From NCBI GenBank assembly GCA_036937835.1, contig CM072877.1, positions 17,848,001 through 17,912,000 on the forward strand: 64,000 nt of DNA, given 5' to 3'. Positions within the stretch are counted from its first letter, which is position 1; every line of letters begins with the position of its first letter. Position numbers and translations under genes: made by a program. The notes beneath the pieces are model-generated. The model searched no databases, was not told where the DNA came from, and saw only the letters and a program-made list of their open reading frames with translations. The stretch comes from Pampus argenteus (lineage: Eukaryota; Chordata; Actinopteri; Scombriformes; Stromateidae). Below, in pieces: positions 14,117 to 26,567 of this stretch.

Positions 14117-14580
14117 TCTGTTGATGAAATAAAAGTGAATAATCATCTCTAGCTCAGGTTGTGACATACAGACCTGAGTTTTGCAATATTTCTTAGTTGG
14201 AAAAACATGTACAGGTCAATGATTTAATGCTGTGTTGATCAAAATATTTACACCAATATTTCTTAGATTGGACTGTACAGATGAGGAAAGGGAACCAATA
14301 TTATGAGCAACCATTGGAGCTATATTATCAGAAGCAATGATAAGAACATCTGTGTTTAGCTGTAAAAAGCTGTTAGACATTTAGTCCTTAATGGCAGTAA
14401 GGCAAAACTTAAAAGAGACATACAGCTGAATGTCGTCAACATAACAGTGATACCATATATCTCTAAATTTGTTAATAATATGACCTAAAGGTAGAATATA
14501 CAAAGAAAATAATATAGGACCCAAGACGGAACCCTGAGGCACACCACAGCAGTTTCAGCCGTGTAAGAACCAAGCAACAG
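14117..14580 (-). mobile_element. L2-type LINE reverse transcriptase fragment
   Basis: On the minus strand a decayed frame reads GVPQGSVLGPILFSLYILPL, then WYHCYVDDIQLYVS, then KFCLTAIKD and MSNSFLQLNTDVLIIA, SSVQSNLRNIG and RNIAKLRSV. PQGSVLGP and YVDD (for YADD) are reverse transcriptase motifs of L2/Maui-like fish non-LTR elements. Stops and shifts after the YVDD region show it is dead, and both ends are truncated. Confidence 0.85.
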
Positions 14581-16945
14581 AAAAAAAATGATGCTAATAA
14601 TGTAAAACTATATTATATATAGGCTCGGTTCTACTTGCAAGGCTGGTTTGTGAACTGCTAACATGCTAGCAAACTGGAAACATGCAAGCTCTCATCAGTC
14701 ATAATTTTTCTCCAAGCTAATTTCTATTTTCTCTCTGCTGAGATATTCACCCCTTGAAAAGTTGTTCTCGGGATAGTTCATCATTTCATTCAATAAAATG
14801 TTATTATTGAATGAGTGAAAATAAAGCATTTCTTCAAGCTTGCAAGTTTGCTATTAGCTCAGATGTGTTTTTACCATCAACTCTTCTCATCATTATCTAA
14901 AAACCACTCTTTTGTTGAGCAGCCTACTGTGACAGAGGAGGTTACATAAAACTGGATTTTCATTCCCTTAAAGGTCAGCAATGTCAAGAGAGCTTGTTAT
15001 TGGTCAACAGCGCACATTTAAAAAAAAATCCTTTTAAATTATGGTGTAATGAGGCCTTTAAGAGATATGAACGGTCTCAACAGGGAGCATTTCCAGGACA
15101 ATGAACAGAGAAGGTGTGCAGGAGTCACAGGATCTAATAATCATGTCTTGATCAGACCACAATGGTCACAATAAATTGAAGCCATATTGTTTTTTTATGA
15201 ATTTGGGGAAACTGAAACGCAAACCCACAACTGTTTTATGCATTCTGTTGTGTTATCTACAACGATCTTTTCCACAATCACTCGTTTTCATTTGTTGTTT
15301 CCGTTTTTGTTTTCTTCCTTCTTTCCTTCTCATGTCATTTTTGAGATGTGTGGCTTTTTGTTTTGGCAAAACATCCTTTGGGTTTGGCGTTCGCGCTAAA
15401 CACAACATGCAGCATGTACAAGTCTGCAACGATGGACAGGACCCCCCCTCCCCCCCTCGCCGTGCTTGAGAAGACTTTTTTTTTTTCCTACGAGGACCAC
15501 CAAAGATGTCAGCTTTAAACTCAAATTAATTACAATCTCTTGGACGATCCCATCCGTCTGACATTAACTGTGTGTTTCTGTTCTGTTCTGCGTTTACTTT
15601 CAGGCACATAACAAATCCATATATATTCACATGCTCAGGCTCAGTGATAGTCATTGGAAACTGAAGCTACACACTGAATGTAAACTACCAGTGGCAGTCA
15701 GATGAAAGTCATCCGGATCTGAACATGTATGGTATAATTTGTGAAGTTGTGGTCCGTATCGTTGGCACTTCAGATGAAATGTTACTCTGTCTCACGCACA
15801 GTTACAAGATGAAAGATGAGACACCAGGATGGAGAAAGAGGCAGTGCATGTACTGAAGACGTAAAGGTGAAGATCCCGTCGCTGGTGCCTTGATTTAACA
15901 GCTGAAGTTTTGAAAGGCCAGTGCATATAAAAGCCTGCCATCAACACATATAATCTCTTAGCTGAGCCCATTGAAAGCTGGGTCCCAGGGGTTAATTCTC
16001 CCATCACTCCATGTTTGAATCAACTCCTGACTCACATTGAGATGAAAGCCACAGAGTCCCAGGACCGAGCCTGGACTCCGAGGCCCGCTGATCCCGGACG
16101 ACTGGAGCGGATTATTGCATGTTCGTCTGGTCGGACCTCCATCGGGACAGGGAAACTGAAAAGAAAAACAATAATTAGAGATAATTGCTTGTGTCCAAAC
16201 ACGAGCGTTAAAGCCCTCCTCCCTCCCATCTCCTTTCGTAGTATGTGAGGTGGAATGAAAGGGACACCCCCCTGTTTTGACAGCTGGGCAGGCGAACATA
16301 ATTTGTGACAGCTGAACTGAAACGTCTTTAACCGCAGGGAGAGACACAGAGTAAGGAGGATTTGAGCTGAGAGAGAAATGGTGAGAGAGGGAAGATCAGA
16401 CAGAAAGGTCCTGCCCAAAAGAAAGGAAGAAGATGTCAGAGAAGAAAAAGAGACAGAGGAGAATTGGAGAGAAGTGATTGCCGTGTAGAGGGGTGGGATT
16501 TCACCAGAAAAGGACGAGGGAGGTTAAAGGGGGAGAGAGAGGGGGGAGATTAGTCACACACCATAAACTTTGAAGAGAGGTAGAATTTAAAATAACCCAC
16601 AAAAAAAGACAAGGACAAGAGACGGCTTAACATCAAATGAATGCAAGTGGAAAAGAGGAGAATATTTAAACAACAGAGCTCGGCTGAACATGGTGTCATG
16701 CTAGGTTTGACACATTGGGTTAATTTGCTGCTCCCTGGAGGTGACCCCTGAACCTCTGGGACATGGGGTCAAATTGAACTCAGAGTGAGACAGCCAAATT
16801 CATGTCAGTCTGAGGAGCCGGGTCATGGGTCACGGGTCACCTCTGAGATTCTCAGTATATAGGCCAAAACAAGGACCATATGTGCACGGAAACACATTTG
16901 AAACAAAAATAAGTTCTGATTTTCCGTCTTCACTCCAAACAGGCC

Positions 16946-16979
16946 ATTTTCTTTTCTTTTCTTTTCTTTTCTTTTTTTT
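16946..16979. repeat. (TTTTC)n pentanucleotide tract
   Basis: Repeated TTTTC units running into a pure pyrimidine stretch to about 17010. Confidence 0.9.
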
Positions 16980-18869
16980 CTCTTCCTTTTTTCTTTCTTC
17001 GCTCTCCTCTCGCCCCGAACATCCCGACCCACCGCAGACTTTCTGCCCTAATTCAATAAAGCCATAAATACCACGGTAACAGCAAATTGACATAATGTTG
17101 GCTGCGTGCCCTTTAAATTGTCAGTGACAGAAGTTTTCCCAGAGGTGAAATATTAATACAAACACAGGATCTCTTTTCCAAAATACCCAGCTCCCAAATT
17201 CTCCCATGTTTACTTTTCTCCTTGCTCCTAATTTCTGTTATTGTGAAATGTTACACTTACTGTTGTATTTACTGACAGGCACGAATGGAAAGCTGGAAGC
17301 AGCAGGGAGAGTGAACCGTACAGGCCACCACGTTGCCATATAAGTAACAGCTTCACTGATTCAAACAGTAAACAAATTTATCATTAATAATTTCTCACTT
17401 TTTGCTTTGTGTTGTTTTCACTGTTGCATCAAATATTGATAAATAATGAGACATAATCTCATGATTAATTATCCACTCAGTAATTAGTGAGAAAGTCAAT
17501 TTTTCATTTTAAACAGCAGATTTCTGTAAAATGGTTTATAATAAAAACATTTAATCTTAAAATATGGAAGATAATGAACTAAATTCATAACATGCTTCCT
17601 TTTTTTCTGCAAATATTGTTATTGTCATTATGTTATGTCATTGACTGTTTTATTAAAGCCATATATTATTCATTTATTTCTTGAAATATATATGATAATA
17701 TGATTTTATAGACCCCTTGCTTTGGGGTAAATTCACATGTTACAGCGGCACAGAGACAGAGTAAAGAAAACTAACTATATGAATAAAATAAATAAAAACA
17801 TTTTATATTGATATGCTACATGTAAAAAATGTGTTTTGTGCAAAAAATATGTATAAAATAAATCCTGTAGCAGAGACTCCAGCAGCCATGATGTGTAAAC
17901 TATATAATATATATGAATTATATTAAACATATTATAAAATAAATGTATAATATAATAATATAAGGAACATTAAAGCCAAACACTGGTGCCTCTGCAACAC
18001 TGACACTGTTCATATTTACTGCTGTTTATCCATTTCTGGTCTAATCAGGTCATTTTAGTTGTTACATGGTTTGTTTGTAATATGTTGTTATATTTTACAG
18101 GCATCACTGACAGTCTACAGCTACATGTTTAACAGTATCTAACAGCCTCCACCATGTCTACAGACAAACAGCATTCCCATAAACACACATTACATTACAC
18201 TGTTTAGGAGAGTTAGTGACGACACCCATATGGCAACAGTCCCTGAAGGTGTTTCAGTAAATAACATCTTTAAGGAGCCAAAAAAGTGATTTACAACAAG
18301 GAGAATAAGGCAACATGTATAGAGGTTACACATTTAAGAAGAGTAAAAACAAGATAAATAGTAATAAATAAAATAATATTCAAAGGTGCTTTTTAAAGAT
18401 GTCCACAGATCTTAAGTCACAACTTTATGGGTGATTTTAATTATTATGTTGCCTCGTGCACTTTGCAGCTTTTTGCTTTTTGTAAAGTACTCAGATAAAG
18501 ACTCACTGATGAAGACCACGAGATGCAAATCTACAGAAATAAAAGTTGCTAAAACTGCTAACATCCCCAAAGAATGAGCTCAGTGTCATTATTTTGTTAT
18601 CTGAGATATTAAATAACAACAATGAGTAAAAACTGTATAATATCCCACATCTGAGCCTATAAGTACGATATACTTTATACTTCATTTTAAAGTCTCATAA
18701 GAACAACTTAATCCTCTTTTCATAGCGCTGTTCATAAACGTAATCATCAGTGTGCACAAGTCTTTTTACCACATGATGTGTCCTCCTGTGGTGTGACAAA
18801 GCACTGACCCTTACACATGTGGACACATGTAATTGCACTCAGAGTACATTCAAATACACTGCGGTTGCC

Positions 18870-18916
18870 CTCATAACACACACACACACACACACACTAA
18901 ATATATATATATATAT
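18870..18916. repeat. (CA)n joined to (AT)n
   Basis: CA run at about 18875-18897 followed directly by an AT run at 18899-18916. Confidence 0.9.
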
Positions 18917-19050
18917 GGTGATGTCCAATAATGTAGCAGGCGAAGTTGACCTCACTCTGCTCTCTGTAAATGAGCTGAACACCTGCTCTCTGAGGTGAGC
19001 CGGGGAGAGAGTTTGGCCATAAAAAAACACTGCAATGGGAAAGTTGTTAG

Positions 19051-19119
19051 AGGGAGAGGGAGGGAGGGAGGGAGGGAGGGGAGGGAGGGAGGGAGGGAGG
19101 GAGGGAGAGGAGGGGAGGG
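19051..19119. repeat. (GGGA)n purine mirror tract
   Basis: About 65 bp of almost pure purine built from GGGA units, a sequence class able to form triplex DNA. Confidence 0.93.
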
Positions 19120-19237
19120 TGAGAGAAGCTGAGATGACTTTATCAGGGATACATGGAGTCGTTGGCTTACAGTCAATAAAAAGGAACTTGATTGTAGCTG
19201 ATAGTTTTGCCACATTAGCTGAACATGTGAGAGTGTT

Positions 19238-19239
<2 letters not shown>

Positions 19240-19276
<37 letters not shown>
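19240..19276. repeat. (GT)n microsatellite
   Basis: About 18 GT units. Confidence 0.95.
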
Positions 19277-19278
<2 letters not shown>

Positions 19279-19402
19279 AGAGAGCGTTTCAGTGTGTTTA
19301 CCACATAAGTTAATGAGTGTTTGTATGTTTTAGCTTGTCTTCAAGAAACTGCATGTACCTGTAACTTTGTCTGTGCATATGGTGTGTGTTACAGAGACAG
19401 AG

Positions 19403-19404
<2 letters not shown>

Positions 19405-19478
<74 letters not shown>
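19405..19478. repeat. (GT)37 microsatellite
   Basis: Long uninterrupted GT run, followed 110 bp later by another at 19588-19622. Confidence 0.96.
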
Positions 19479-19481
<3 letters not shown>

Positions 19482-19583
19482 ACGAGTGTGTAAATGGGTT
19501 ATTAAGATCGAGAAGGTCTGCAAATCATTTCCTGCAGGTTGAGTATTTATCAAATTCCCTTGAGATTTAGACGCTCCTCTCCT

Positions 19584-19587
<4 letters not shown>

Positions 19588-19622
<35 letters not shown>
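19588..19622. repeat. (GT)n microsatellite
   Basis: Third GT run of the 19.0-19.6 kb cluster, about 17 units. Confidence 0.95.
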
Positions 19623-19624
<2 letters not shown>

Positions 19625-20407
19625 TCAGGAAAAAAAAGAAGAAGCAAGAGAGAGAAAGAGACAAAAAACAACAAGACTGAAAATGTTTTCCAAGCATCTT
19701 AAGGATAAACAAACTGATAATTTGCATTTTGCACATGATTTTCTTTCATCACCAGAAGCAGCTTCATGAAAAGTCGCCGTGAGGACTTTTTAAATCAGTT
19801 TCAGGGTGACAGTGGAAACTCTAAAACGCACATGTGCAGCTTGTGTCTGTGTGTTAGTCTCTACCTTTCATGCACAGGCACAGACCTGCACGCTCGCTGG
19901 GTGGTGACACTGCTGGCGAGCGAACTGAAAGCTGCAAACGACAAAAGCTGGAACAACAGGAAGATAATTCAGATTTGATTGGTTTCACGTGTTCTTCATA
20001 AACAACAAAGTTTTCCTGTGCCTCCAGCGTGTTTTCCTGCAAACATGGAATCCATTTGTGTCCCCCCTGTCTTCATGCCCTGTACTTGCACAGGCTCTTA
20101 CGTATAGCACATCACACACACACACACACACACACAGAGTGAGTGAGTGAAATGAAAGCAGGCGCAGAGCGAGCCCACCACTGTGGCACTGGGATCTTTT
20201 TGATATACGGTCAGAAACTTCTTTTGAAAACAGCCACTTTCAGCTGCTAAAAATAATTACGAGGGACTCAAGAGACGAAAAATGTGAATGAGGCTCAGCA
20301 GATCTGCCTCTCCGGGCAAAATAACGAGACATGTACTGAAATAAAGTGGGGAAAAAAAATCCTCAGATATAACCAGTTCCATACATGCATGCATTTACAT
20401 AGGACAT

Positions 20408-20651
20408 TTAAAGGGTAGGTGCACTCAAATTACCAAAAACCCCTACATTTTCTCACTTAACTTTAATTATATGTACTCATGCAGATAGTTCTGATTTTAT
20501 TCATCCAGGTTTTGAGGTATCTTAGATTTCTATATTTTAAAGGTGAATTGTTTGTGATGCTCAAAGCATTGATTTTTTTTTAAATTATTATTATGAATAT
20601 ACTGTCAAAAGTTTACATAGCAATTATTTTTTTTGTGAACTGATCCTTTAA
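20408..20651. mobile_element. TTAA-ended MITE-like element, diverged
   Basis: Left TTAAAGGGTAGGTGCACTCA and right end read in reverse TTAAAGGATCAGTTCACAAA share the TTAAAGG start and about two thirds of the next bases. 244 bp, no frame. Same class as the element at 2884. Confidence 0.6.
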
Positions 20652-23600
20652 TAGAAAGTCAGTTTAAGGCATTTGTTTATTGTTGGTAATTAATTTAATA
20701 ACTTAATCACTCAATATGTTCATTAGCAATTAAAACATCATTAAAAGGGATTATAGCAGACATTATATAAAGTAATGTTGTGCAAAACTTTAAACTTTTT
20801 AATTTTAAACTTTAACAGAATAATTCTCTATTTTTAAGGTGCTGCAGCCATAAAAAACACGGTGCGTTTGAGGTCTGAATATTTCGCTCGGTGTAAACAT
20901 CTGGATGAGTTAAAAACCAGAATATGCAGCAGACAGTGTGACACTTTTGTCAACCTTGAGGTGAAACAAAGGAGTAGTTTAGGGGTTTGTTAACTGAGAG
21001 GTTAAACAAAGGCAGAAACAAAGCTGGCTTGAACCATTTTCAGTTGTTTTTTTTTTATTTGTCTGTTTTTCTACACTGTCAGATATAATATGTGTTTGCA
21101 TTTGTCACTCTCATAACAAAAACTTCTTGGGTTCCTTCAGTGTTATTAACAGAATACCGTCACACAATGAGCTCAGATTACAGCCTTAAACACCAACTTT
21201 TATTTTTTTTTCTGTTTCTTTGTTTGTGTGTTGCAGAGACCGAGCTTCCTCTGTCTTTATTAGCATGCAGCATATGGTAGTATAGTGGTTCAACAATGCA
21301 AACACAATGGCGCTGGTCCACTCTGCTGCTGCTGCCTGCATGTAGAGCCAGGTCAGTGCTAATTACTCTGAGTCTAATCATGATTTCCAGGGATTATCTA
21401 AACCTTTTGGTATGTTTGATTTCAAAAGGAGACGTGCCATCTCATATGTAGTTGTTCCTAAATCCGTCCACAAATGTTTAGCTGGGAGCACATGTGGTTT
21501 AGTGAGAGGGCCTCCGAGCTCAGGCCTTCCTGCACAATCAAACCACTTTAGAGGGCCACACAATACACACTCATCCTGGAAAACACGTGACAAAAAACCC
21601 CAGAGTTGCTCCAGTCCAGCAGGGATGAATAAAGAAAAAACACCTGTTGCCTTCATGCAGTTTAAACTCATGAACTCTGTACATCCTTTTTTTTTTGCTT
21701 GCAGAGACGTTAAAGCTCATAAAGGAAAACTTTTGTGTACAGAAATGTGATTAATCAATTGGCAGATGATCCCCAGCTGGAAATAATAAAGTGGTTTCCT
21801 TATTATTATTAACCACAAAATTACTGATAATAACCATATTCATAACCTTCAAAAACTCATCAGGACTCACGTTTTATGGGTGATTATTTCCATTTATTTC
21901 CTTTTCTTCCCCCATGTCTTTTATTTCAGAGTTGTTATCGTTCAGCATGTTCCGTAATGCTGTCATAAATCGTCTCCAATGCTGCAAAATGATGAAATAA
22001 TGGGTCTTGTCGGCCACCCGCATTTTACTGTGCTGTAAAAATAATGAAAGTCATATTGCGCTGCGGTTAGAAATCTGCAGGCAAACGGCGCAAAGTTTGA
22101 AGGAGGTCTCGAGATGTTTGCTGAATACTTATGATTTTTTTTTTTTTCGTTTTTTTTTTGGAAAGTTGCTCGCAGTGTTCGTGCTTTTTGGAGTAAATAA
22201 AACCGACAGTAAATTTAAGGGGATTGTTTGAGTGAGTGTTGGAAAAAAATAAAAAAATAAATAAATAAAAACTATAATAGATATTTTTAGTAATGGAGTC
22301 AATATTTCTCCAGAGATGAATGAACATGCGAGCCCAACTTTATATTAAAAGTAGAATCTTTTGTAGTTTTTAATTTATGTTTATCAATTTGAGGATAATC
22401 ATTTTTTTTTAAAAATCGGTCTCACGAGACAAAGTTTAAAAATAAACAAATAAATAAGTAAATAAATAAATATATAAATAAATAAAAAAGTTTAAATAAG
22501 GCATCAGATATATCAATAAAATAATTTAATTCAATAAAATGTTGTTTTTCGATGCATGTATAAATAATTAATGTGTTGATTGATCCAATATACTGATGTA
22601 TATTTAACCTACTTTGTCTATAAAGACATCAGTATATATATATATATATATTTATATTTTTATATATGATATAAAACAAATACAGAGAAAATAACGAAGA
22701 CCGAAATTATTGTTCATTTATTGTCATCGTCATCTTTTAACAACGAGGAAATTGAAATGCTGAACATAAAAATACTTTAAAAAATAAAAAATAAAAGACA
22801 CGAATCAAATCTATAAATGTGATTTCAAGATATTAAACTTAAAGACCAAAATAGAAAATAAAGTTACAGTTGAAAATAAGAGGAGAATAAAAGTCATAGT
22901 GCGGTTGCTGTGATACTAATACTGATTAATAATTAATAATCCCACGTGCATCTCCATTTAATAAGCGGCAGAAAGTTTCAGTGAAAAATTGTTTAATTAA
23001 AGTGAAATATTTTTGTCTGCCTGAATAAATCTATGAATGCATTTTAATTATTATTTAATTTAATAATTATGCGTTGCTTTATGATTATTATTATGATTAT
23101 TATTATTATTATTATTACTACCCTAATTGCCAGTGTGATCCCGGTGAAAGCACCTGACCTGACCCTGTGGGTGAAGGTGTATTGATTTCCTCAGTGTTTC
23201 TGCCCCCGTGTGGTGCAGTGACACTTTGTGTTTATCCTGCAAACACAGCTGACAATAAACCGCCTCAGTAAACTCCTACATGCAGCTGAAGGATACAGCA
23301 GGAAAAAATATTACAGTAGTAGTACTAGTACTGGTAGTAGTAGTACTAGTGGTAGATATTTGGACAGAGATCTGTTCATACTTTTTATTGTCTCACCACA
23401 CATAAATATGAATGAATAATAAACGCTGGTGAACAATTACACCCAAACAGATAGAAAAAGAGCTTTTCTCCTCTCTCCTTTCTCCTGATGTTGATTTCAT
23501 CCCAACACAGAACATTTAAACTCTCTGGTATCCTCCGTGTTTGTTTCCGGCTGCAGTGGACGCCTGTGTTTTCCCCTTGCCAACATTTAATGTGCATGTA

Positions 23601-23977
23601 CGGTGGTTTATGCAGCTATTGAGAGACAACAATCACAGGATAAACGTGTGTTTACTGAAGCTGAATATAAATAAAGTTTTTTTCCGAAGCCTTAGAGCCC
23701 TCAGATAGAGCGGTGTTCCTCCATAAATCTCCATTTTAATGAGGTTTTCTTCCATGGAGCCTCATCTTAGTGGATTTTATGACTTCATACATAATTATTA
23801 TGGTTACTGTACATGACAACAGCTGTGAGAGAACAGCGAAAGCTACAATGAAAGCTCACTTAAAGGATGTGTTCACAATTTTTCAGGTGTCCAAAAGTTC
23901 AAAATCACTTTTTCACATACAGTATCATTCTCATAGATGATTGTAAAGCAACACATGAAACAACTGTCAGGGTGCAT

Positions 23978-24092
23978 TTATGTCAGACTGTGCTTGTTAA
24001 AGGATGGGTAGATGTCTTCGTACGCAGGTGGACGTCCTCTGTCATCCTCTGTCTTCTCAGTCCTATACAGGAAATCAAATATCTCAGTGAGG
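23978..24092 (-). CDS. tmem174: tmem174 coding exon 2
   Basis: One base completes the split Ser codon, then LTEIFDFLYRTEKTEDDRGR and PPAYEDIYPSFNKHSLT and TAA. PPAYEDIYP aligns with the human C-terminal PPPYEEIYSLP, and the phase fits exon 1. Confidence 0.9.
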
Positions 24093-25643
24093 CTGGATTT
24101 AAGAGAGCTGGATAATATCCAAATGTTTACAGGTCTAATTGGTTATTCGTAAAAGCGCATGTTAGGAAGCCAAAAAAAAACACTGACGTTGAGCAATTTC
24201 TCCCTTGATCATTCCTCTATTTGGCATTAACTGCTGGAAACTCAGTGAAACAGGTCAGAAGTTGTGACAACATAAGTGAGAGCTGGTGAGCCGAGCATGT
24301 GTTCATACGATCAGGGCAGCAGTTTATAGTTATCCCAGGTTAACTGTATTATTCCTGCTGTCTGCTTTTATTAAAGTGAATTACTTTCCTGGAAACCTGC
24401 TGGGAATAATACTCAAAAAAAAAAGTAATAAAAGAAAAGAAATCTCTTCGCTAATGAGATGCAGTTTCACCAGCATGTCTGTCAATGGATATTTGATTGG
24501 ATTTCAAATAAAGACGTATTTGGATGAAGGTTTATGTGACACAATGCTCACTGGTGATTTATATGAATCCATCCAAGTGTGTTGACAATCACAGAAAGAT
24601 TCACTGCATAATTAGCTGAGAGAGTATCGATGGCCAACAACACTTTGGGCCTAAGTGTGATCCTGTGGCTAATAAGAAATGAACTCACTGACTTTGACTG
24701 TTTTAATGAGCGCTGTGAGAGACGCTGAGAGTCTTTAACACACTCACATCTGATTTAAGATTAACTCTCTGGCCTCTGCTGGTTTTATCTGCTCTAGTGT
24801 CAACATGTTGCATGCTGGGTAAAGAGCTGTTGATGCATGTACCTGTCCTCTGTCCTCCAAAAAAACCACACGCTCATCATAACAGTATGTTTAAATAATG
24901 GCTGACCCCAGCAGGACTAAAACATTGCTTCTCATATTTATGTGTTCACGAACGTTGGAGCGATGTCGGTCATGTGATCCCTACCTGCTTCCTCTAAAGT
25001 CTGAGCTGCCTGCTTCTTCTGCCGTGAAAGCGGCGTTATCCCCACAGCACCCAGCGCCAAGCGGAGGAAGGGCTGCACCCGCAGAGCTGCCGGGCTGGAA
25101 GTCGCCGGCCTGACTCACATCCTGGGTTATAAAGCTATACGGAGGTGGAACGCACAGCATTGTTGTGCCACCGTGTAACATGATCGGTTGATTTATGCCA
25201 CTGAATGTAAAAGAATGCCCCGCTGAGGTTTGCTCCATGACAGGCATCACCAGCACTTCTTCATCCCACAGTCTGCAGCGCCAGCAGGAGATGATCCCGA
25301 ACTTGCAGACACTGGTGAGCACGAAAGTGACTCCGACTGAGATCAGGATGGGGCCAAGGAGTTGGGGCCACTCAAAGCTGGGGTTGATTTGGTAGCGTTG
25401 CCATCCCATGGTGGTGAAGGTGACACCCACCAGGGCCAGGAAGACTCCAGAGAACAGCAGGGTGGCTCCAGCCTTCTCGCTGTCCAGCAAACTGTCTGAC
25501 TGATGAGGGCATGAAGCAGGTGGAACCTGGCGATCAGGTGGCCCGCTGAGGACTACTGTAGGATTTCTAGCACAGTTGGTGTCCATTACAGGCCTTTGTC
25601 CCAACATGTTAGTCCAGAAAGCTCGGGGTCCTTGTTGGTCCAT
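23978..25643 (-). CDS. tmem174: tmem174, two-pass transmembrane protein (two coding exons 24985-25643 and 23978-24092)
   Basis: TMEM174 is a small kidney-enriched membrane protein; in mammals it is reported to bind the proximal-tubule phosphate transporter NPT2A. Exon 1 runs from ATG 25643 to donor GCAG|GTAGGG at 24985; an 892-bp intron ends at TCCAG|CCTCAC and exon 2 ends with TAA at 23978. Total 257 aa (human 243). Visible features: EKAGATLLFSGVFLALVGVT (membrane segment 1, about 59-80, human KAGATLLFSGIFLGLVGITF), EWPQLLGPILISVGVTFVLT (segment 2, about 95-116), INQPIMLHG, PPPY at 166-169 and RPPAYEDIYP near the C-terminus (human FSPPPYEEIYSLPR). The two PPxY motifs are ligands for WW-domain ubiquitin ligases of the NEDD4 type (family inference). 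Exon 2 was found by hand, as its open frame is short. Its place downstream of fcho2 on the same strand agrees with vertebrate synteny. Confidence 0.94.
24985..25643 (-). CDS. tmem174: tmem174 coding exon 1
   Basis: 219 codons plus two bases, from the ATG at 25643 to the donor at 24985/24984. It carries both membrane segments and the first PPPY. The frame reads three bases into the intron before a stop, so the unspliced frame would be 220 aa and lack the conserved C-terminus. Confidence 0.93.
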
Positions 25644-25699
25644 GAGTTCCTCTGGGTGTCATATGTGTGTACTGAGTCAAACTGACTGAACACTGAGTA

Positions 25700-25745
25700 A
25701 CTCTGAAGACACTTAAGGACAAGTTATAAGTTAACCTGCGCTTGG
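25700..25745 (-). promoter_or_regulatory. Putative tmem174 proximal promoter with HNF1-like palindrome
   Basis: About 80 bp upstream of the tmem174 ATG, positions 25723-25735 read GTTATAAGTTAAC, 10 of 13 to the HNF1 consensus GTTAATNATTAAC, and include TTATAA that could act as a TATA-like box. HNF1 factors drive renal tubule genes, which fits the gene. One motif match only; inferred. Confidence 0.35.
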
Positions 25746-26411
25746 CGGACACCGTTCAAATGGCACCTCCTCTATTTTTCAGCATGTGTGAGTCAACTCA
25801 TGTTGACACATTATTAGTCTAAAGCATTGCTGGCTGCAGATTATAGCAGAAAACATGTTGCAAACACAATAAACACACACAAGAAAACTTAAAAATCCTT
25901 TCAAATGATGAAATTATATTTACAATGAACCCTAAACGCTTCTTGTCGTGTCGCCAACCCCCGGGCGTGATGTGTTAAAGACAAGAGAGCAGACATGGTG
26001 TGTTTAAAGTCACGTTAAAGTCACGTTAAAGAGAAACGAGAGGAAAGTGAGATTTCTGCACGCACAGAATGTGATCTGACATCATTTCACGCCGACACCT
26101 CTCCCAACTGCGCCGTAATGCACAACATATCAGCTCATGCTGCAGTAGTTGAACAATCTAAGTCTAGCATGTTAAATGAAAGGTCTTAAAAACACATCAC
26201 GCTATACAGTACATGTTACAGTGAGAAGCTAAACGAGATGCACACGGAGTGGAACACACACGTGACACGCTGGCATCCCGCTCAAAAAGCCTCAGCACTC
26301 GAACCAAGGTGTCAGTGAAGTTAACTGTTCCCTCAGTGAAATCCTGTAAGGTGTGAACTTAATGCACACGTATGGATTGTGAAATATTGCTGCAGCGTGG
26401 TGCTTGATATG

Positions 26412-26490
26412 TTAAAGGACTGGTTCACAATTTCATCATAAAACAACAGTCAGGTGTCCATATGAACACTGAAATGAGACAAAGCATCAT
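26412..26490. mobile_element. Partial TTAA-type repeat, left end
   Basis: TTAAAGGACTGGTTCACAAT start followed by AAACAACAGTCAGGTGTCCA, a sequence recurring in fish dispersed repeats; a similar start lies at 23860 (TTAAAGGATGTGTTCACAAT, followed by CAGGTGTCCA) just past tmem174. No right ends were found. Confidence 0.4.
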
Positions 26491-26530
26491 CACTCCATAG
26501 ACTGCAGCAAAGCAGTCTGCAAAAACAGCC

Positions 26531-26531
<1 letters not shown>

Positions 26532-26564
<33 letters not shown>
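26532..26564. repeat. (GT)n microsatellite upstream of tmem174
   Basis: About 16 GT units, 0.9 kb upstream of the tmem174 start. Confidence 0.95.

Positions 26565-26567
<3 letters not shown>

Larger units (their letters stand above)
1..23859. other. Gene-poor region downstream of tmem174
   Basis: No exon I can support on either strand apart from transposon remnants. Open frames here are short, start without context and show no family resemblance. Simple repeats, MITE-like elements and the L2 fragment are listed separately. In other vertebrates foxd1 lies further this way; no forkhead coding sequence is present. Stretches at about 6540-6720, 12420-12660 and 15950-16330 are repeat-free and of balanced composition, and could be conserved non-coding elements. 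Confidence 0.6.

Noticed and set aside
19389..19736. 115-aa minus-strand open frame
   Set aside because: Built almost wholly from Thr-His codons of GT/CA microsatellites; no gene content.
23310..23355. AGT-rich stretch with spaced repeats resembling a short array
   Set aside because: Imperfect trinucleotide repeat; no spacer-repeat structure and the genome is eukaryotic, so not CRISPR.
1..23859. Search for foxd1
   Set aside because: foxd1 is a single-exon forkhead gene and would show a long frame with the forkhead motif; none is present.
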